Source: Akkermansiaceae bacterium
GTDB lineage: Bacteria; Verrucomicrobiota; Verrucomicrobiia; Verrucomicrobiales; Akkermansiaceae
NCBI GenBank assembly: GCA_024233115.1
Contig: JACKQB010000001.1
Location: forward strand, 620,001 to 684,000
Direction: 5' to 3'
DNA length: 64,000 nt
In this document: one piece after another, positions 62,350-64,000 of the stretch
How positions within the stretch are numbered: the first letter of the stretch is position 1
Layout of the letters: the number at the start of each line of letters is the position of its first letter
Program-made: the position numbers and the translations under genes
The notes under the pieces: generated by a model
The model's database searches: none
What the model saw: only the letters and a program-made list of their open reading frames with translations
What the model was told of the DNA's origin: nothing

Positions 62350-63924
62350 TTAGCGGCGATGCGGTGGGCTGGGACGTCTGTTAGCTGGCGGGCCGGTGGG
62401 GGCTTCCTGTTGCGAGATATAGCCGTCGCCGTTTGTATCGAGATGGTTGAAATGGTTTTTCGGCCCGTCGAATTCATCTATGGAAACCTTGCCGTCCTTG
62501 TTGCGATCGAGCCGCGCCACAAACCCGGCCCGGCCAGCGGGAGGTTGGCGGTCGTCCCTTGTGATTCCTCGCTCCGGCGCTGCTGGAGCTTGCTGTGCTT
62601 CCGGGTTGGCTGAATGGTCGGGTTTTTCCACCGCCGGCCCGGTCGTCACCGGGTTTGCCTTCCCTCCGCGCACGCAGCGGACGAAGTTGTAGATCCGCAG
62701 CACATCACCCTGTGGCCCGCGACCGTGCGGGGTGGCCGAGGGGTCGCCGGATTTGGGATCACTGCGCTGGCAGCCGGCACCGTGGACATCCATGAGGATT
62801 TTATCGCCGGTCCGCCGGTCCGTCATCCAGCCGTATCCTTTGCCAAAACAAACATACACCGCCGATCTTCCGCCGCCGCCCCTTCGGTGGGTGGTGCCCG
62901 TCCAGTAATACGGGTAATCATTTTCCCCGCCTTCCGTGACCCGACTGGTCTGAAACAGGGGATCAATGGCCGCCGAGATTGTGGTCGCCGGGGAGCGCGA
63001 GTAATCGACGATGCTTTGCAGCTCCTTGGCATTGGGCAGCCGCCAATCGGAATGGCCTGCATAGTCGAGCGACTCGGACCACGCCAGTGCCTGCTGCCAG
63101 TTTAACTTGCCGTCCTTGTCCTTGCCCGCCTTCAGCATCCCGCTATCCACCGTCATCCATGTGAGTCCGGTCGCATGATCGGTGATGGTGCCATCCTTGT
63201 TGTCGACCAATTTGTTTTTCCCGTAATGATCATTCCCCCGGACGTAGAGGACAAAAAACTTTTTATCAGCATTTCCGCGCGGGTCTTTCATCGGGTATCC
63301 CTTGATCCTGCCGTCTGCAAAATTCACCCCGAACACGGTGTCATTGCCGCGCATCGTTTGGTGGACATATTTTGTTGAAGTGGCGAACTGGGAGTCGATG
63401 ATCCGCTCGGACTGGGCACCGTTGTTAGGGTTGCCGTATTGGAATTTGAAAACCTGTGTGTCGATAAACGGCTTGAGCCTTGAGGTATCGGTGCTGTGGA
63501 CATCCGGATCTGTGCCGCTGAACAGGATCAACGAGTAGAGTTCCTTGATGGTCGGTAGCCGCCAATCCGAGTGGCCACCGGTCCGGCACTTCGAGGCTCC
63601 TTGCACCGCCTGCCGGTAGGTCATTTTCTCCCCGGGATCGGTCTGCCACATCAACCCGGTAACCAGATCGGTGGCGGTGCCATTGCCGTGCACCTGGTAA
63701 CTTGGTTGATTGCCCGCATAGTGTGCGTCCTGGCCGAAATACGGTGATTGGACTTGAGGAAAAGCCACCTGCACCTTGTCGTCATAGCAGCGTATCTGGC
63801 CGGTATCGACAATCGGGTAGGTCGGCTGTTTCGCTGTTTCAGCTGCGGCCAGGCATGTTCCGGCGAGGGTGCCCATTGAAAAACAGGCGCCAACTAGAGG
63901 CAGTGCAATGCGTGTCGTTTTCAT
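62350..63924 (-). CDS. Exported DUF1566 (Lcl-type) protein with EF-hand tail
   Basis: A 524-residue protein from ATG 63924 with a signal peptide (ending GTCLAAAE). Two DUF1566/Lcl C-terminal domains: the first with TDLVTGLMWQTDP and CRTGGHSDWRLPTIKELYSL, the second with ITDHATGLTWMTVD and YAGHSDWRLPNAKELQSIVD. A Pro-rich linker leads to two EF-hand loops (DRNKDGKVSIDEF and DTNGDGYISQQEA). DUF1566 domains occur in surface proteins including a glycosaminoglycan-binding Legionella protein. It precedes the sulfatase by 14 bp, so a shared polysaccharide-binding/cleaving role is plausible. Confidence 0.88.
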   Translation of the reverse strand: MKTTRIALPLVGACFSMGTLAGTCLAAAETAKQPTYPIVDTGQIRCYDDKVQVAFPQVQSPYFGQDAHYAGNQPSYQVHGNGTATDLVTGLMWQTDPGEKMTYRQAVQGASKCRTGGHSDWRLPTIKELYSLILFSGTDPDVHSTDTSRLKPFIDTQVFKFQYGNPNNGAQSERIIDSQFATSTKYVHQTMRGNDTVFGVNFADGRIKGYPMKDPRGNADKKFFVLYVRGNDHYGKNKLVDNKDGTITDHATGLTWMTVDSGMLKAGKDKDGKLNWQQALAWSESLDYAGHSDWRLPNAKELQSIVDYSRSPATTISAAIDPLFQTSRVTEGGENDYPYYWTGTTHRRGGGGRSAVYVCFGKGYGWMTDRRTGDKILMDVHGAGCQRSDPKSGDPSATPHGRGPQGDVLRIYNFVRCVRGGKANPVTTGPAVEKPDHSANPEAQQAPAAPERGITRDDRQPPAGRAGFVARLDRNKDGKVSIDEFDGPKNHFNHLDTNGDGYISQQEAPTGPPANRRPSPPHRR

Positions 63925-64000
63925 TGTGATGTGGGGGTGTTTTGGTTTCCGTATTGTTTCAGTCTTGGTTTCAAAACGCATACTGATGACACTCTATTAA

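Noticed and set aside
1..64000. CRISPR arrays, rRNA or tRNA genes, replication origin
   Set aside because: No regularly spaced repeats, rRNA segments, cloverleaf sequences or DnaA-box clusters were recognised.

Overview
The window reads as a chromosomal segment of a Gram-negative, probably marine Verrucomicrobiota bacterium (Verrucomicrobiales-like). This is inferred from gene content: secreted sulfatases beside a GH29 fucosidase and a ThuA-like protein, DUF1566/EF-hand and delta-60-repeat exported proteins, a large PDZ plus alpha-toroid protein, and a MoxR/DUF58/BatA/VWA operon. Many genes lack a clear Shine-Dalgarno sequence. No rRNA, tRNA or CRISPR array was seen.

Layout. 0-5.4 kb: polysaccharide module (ThuA-like protein, arylsulfatase, alpha-L-fucosidase). 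5.5-13.6 kb: small membrane protein, M29-like peptidase, exported trypsin-like protease, an ECF sigma factor with an overlapping anti-sigma-like gene, a large PDZ/toroid protein and an exported tyrosine phosphatase. 13.6-16.5 kb: housekeeping genes (bL31 type B, dprA, PII with a consensus sigma-54 promoter). 16.66-18.34 kb: a complete IS1380-like insertion sequence with matched termini and a 7-bp target duplication, followed by a VanY-VanW pair. 19.8-31.8 kb, minus strand: a six-gene operon moxR > DUF58 > BatA/VWA/PA14 > VWA membrane protein > giant coiled-coil membrane protein > toroid protein. 32-45.5 kb: uvrB, an ACT-domain gene coupled to a PLP decarboxylase, YbjN-like and M50-like genes, DUF2851, a C39-like peptidase, an MBL hydrolase, pdxA and recQ. 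45.7-53.7 kb: exported proteins (metzincin protease with Calx-beta and delta-60 repeats, SMP-30, amidase, CAP protein). 53.9-56.6 kb: grpE-dnaJ-rsmE. 56.7-58.7 kb: a CPMC protein and a Met-rich outer-membrane-like protein, probably metal related. 58.8-60.8 kb: a decayed mobile patch with a hicA fragment, the 3' end of a group II intron (maturase tail plus domains V and VI) and a zinc-ribbon/T5orf172 nuclease-like gene whose last codons lie in the intron. 60.8-64 kb: a sulfatase and a DUF1566 protein sharing an EF-hand tail.

The least explained signals are non-coding. A three-member family of MITE/REP-like elements has conserved ends (GGAGTGCG...CGC) and variable, compensating stems; one copy is read in frame as the N-terminus of a protein and another fills the dnaJ-rsmE gap exactly. 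There are also octamer tandem repeats, other inverted-repeat elements, and three degraded genes (alpha/beta hydrolase, leucine-rich repeat, hicA) found by reading intergenic DNA.
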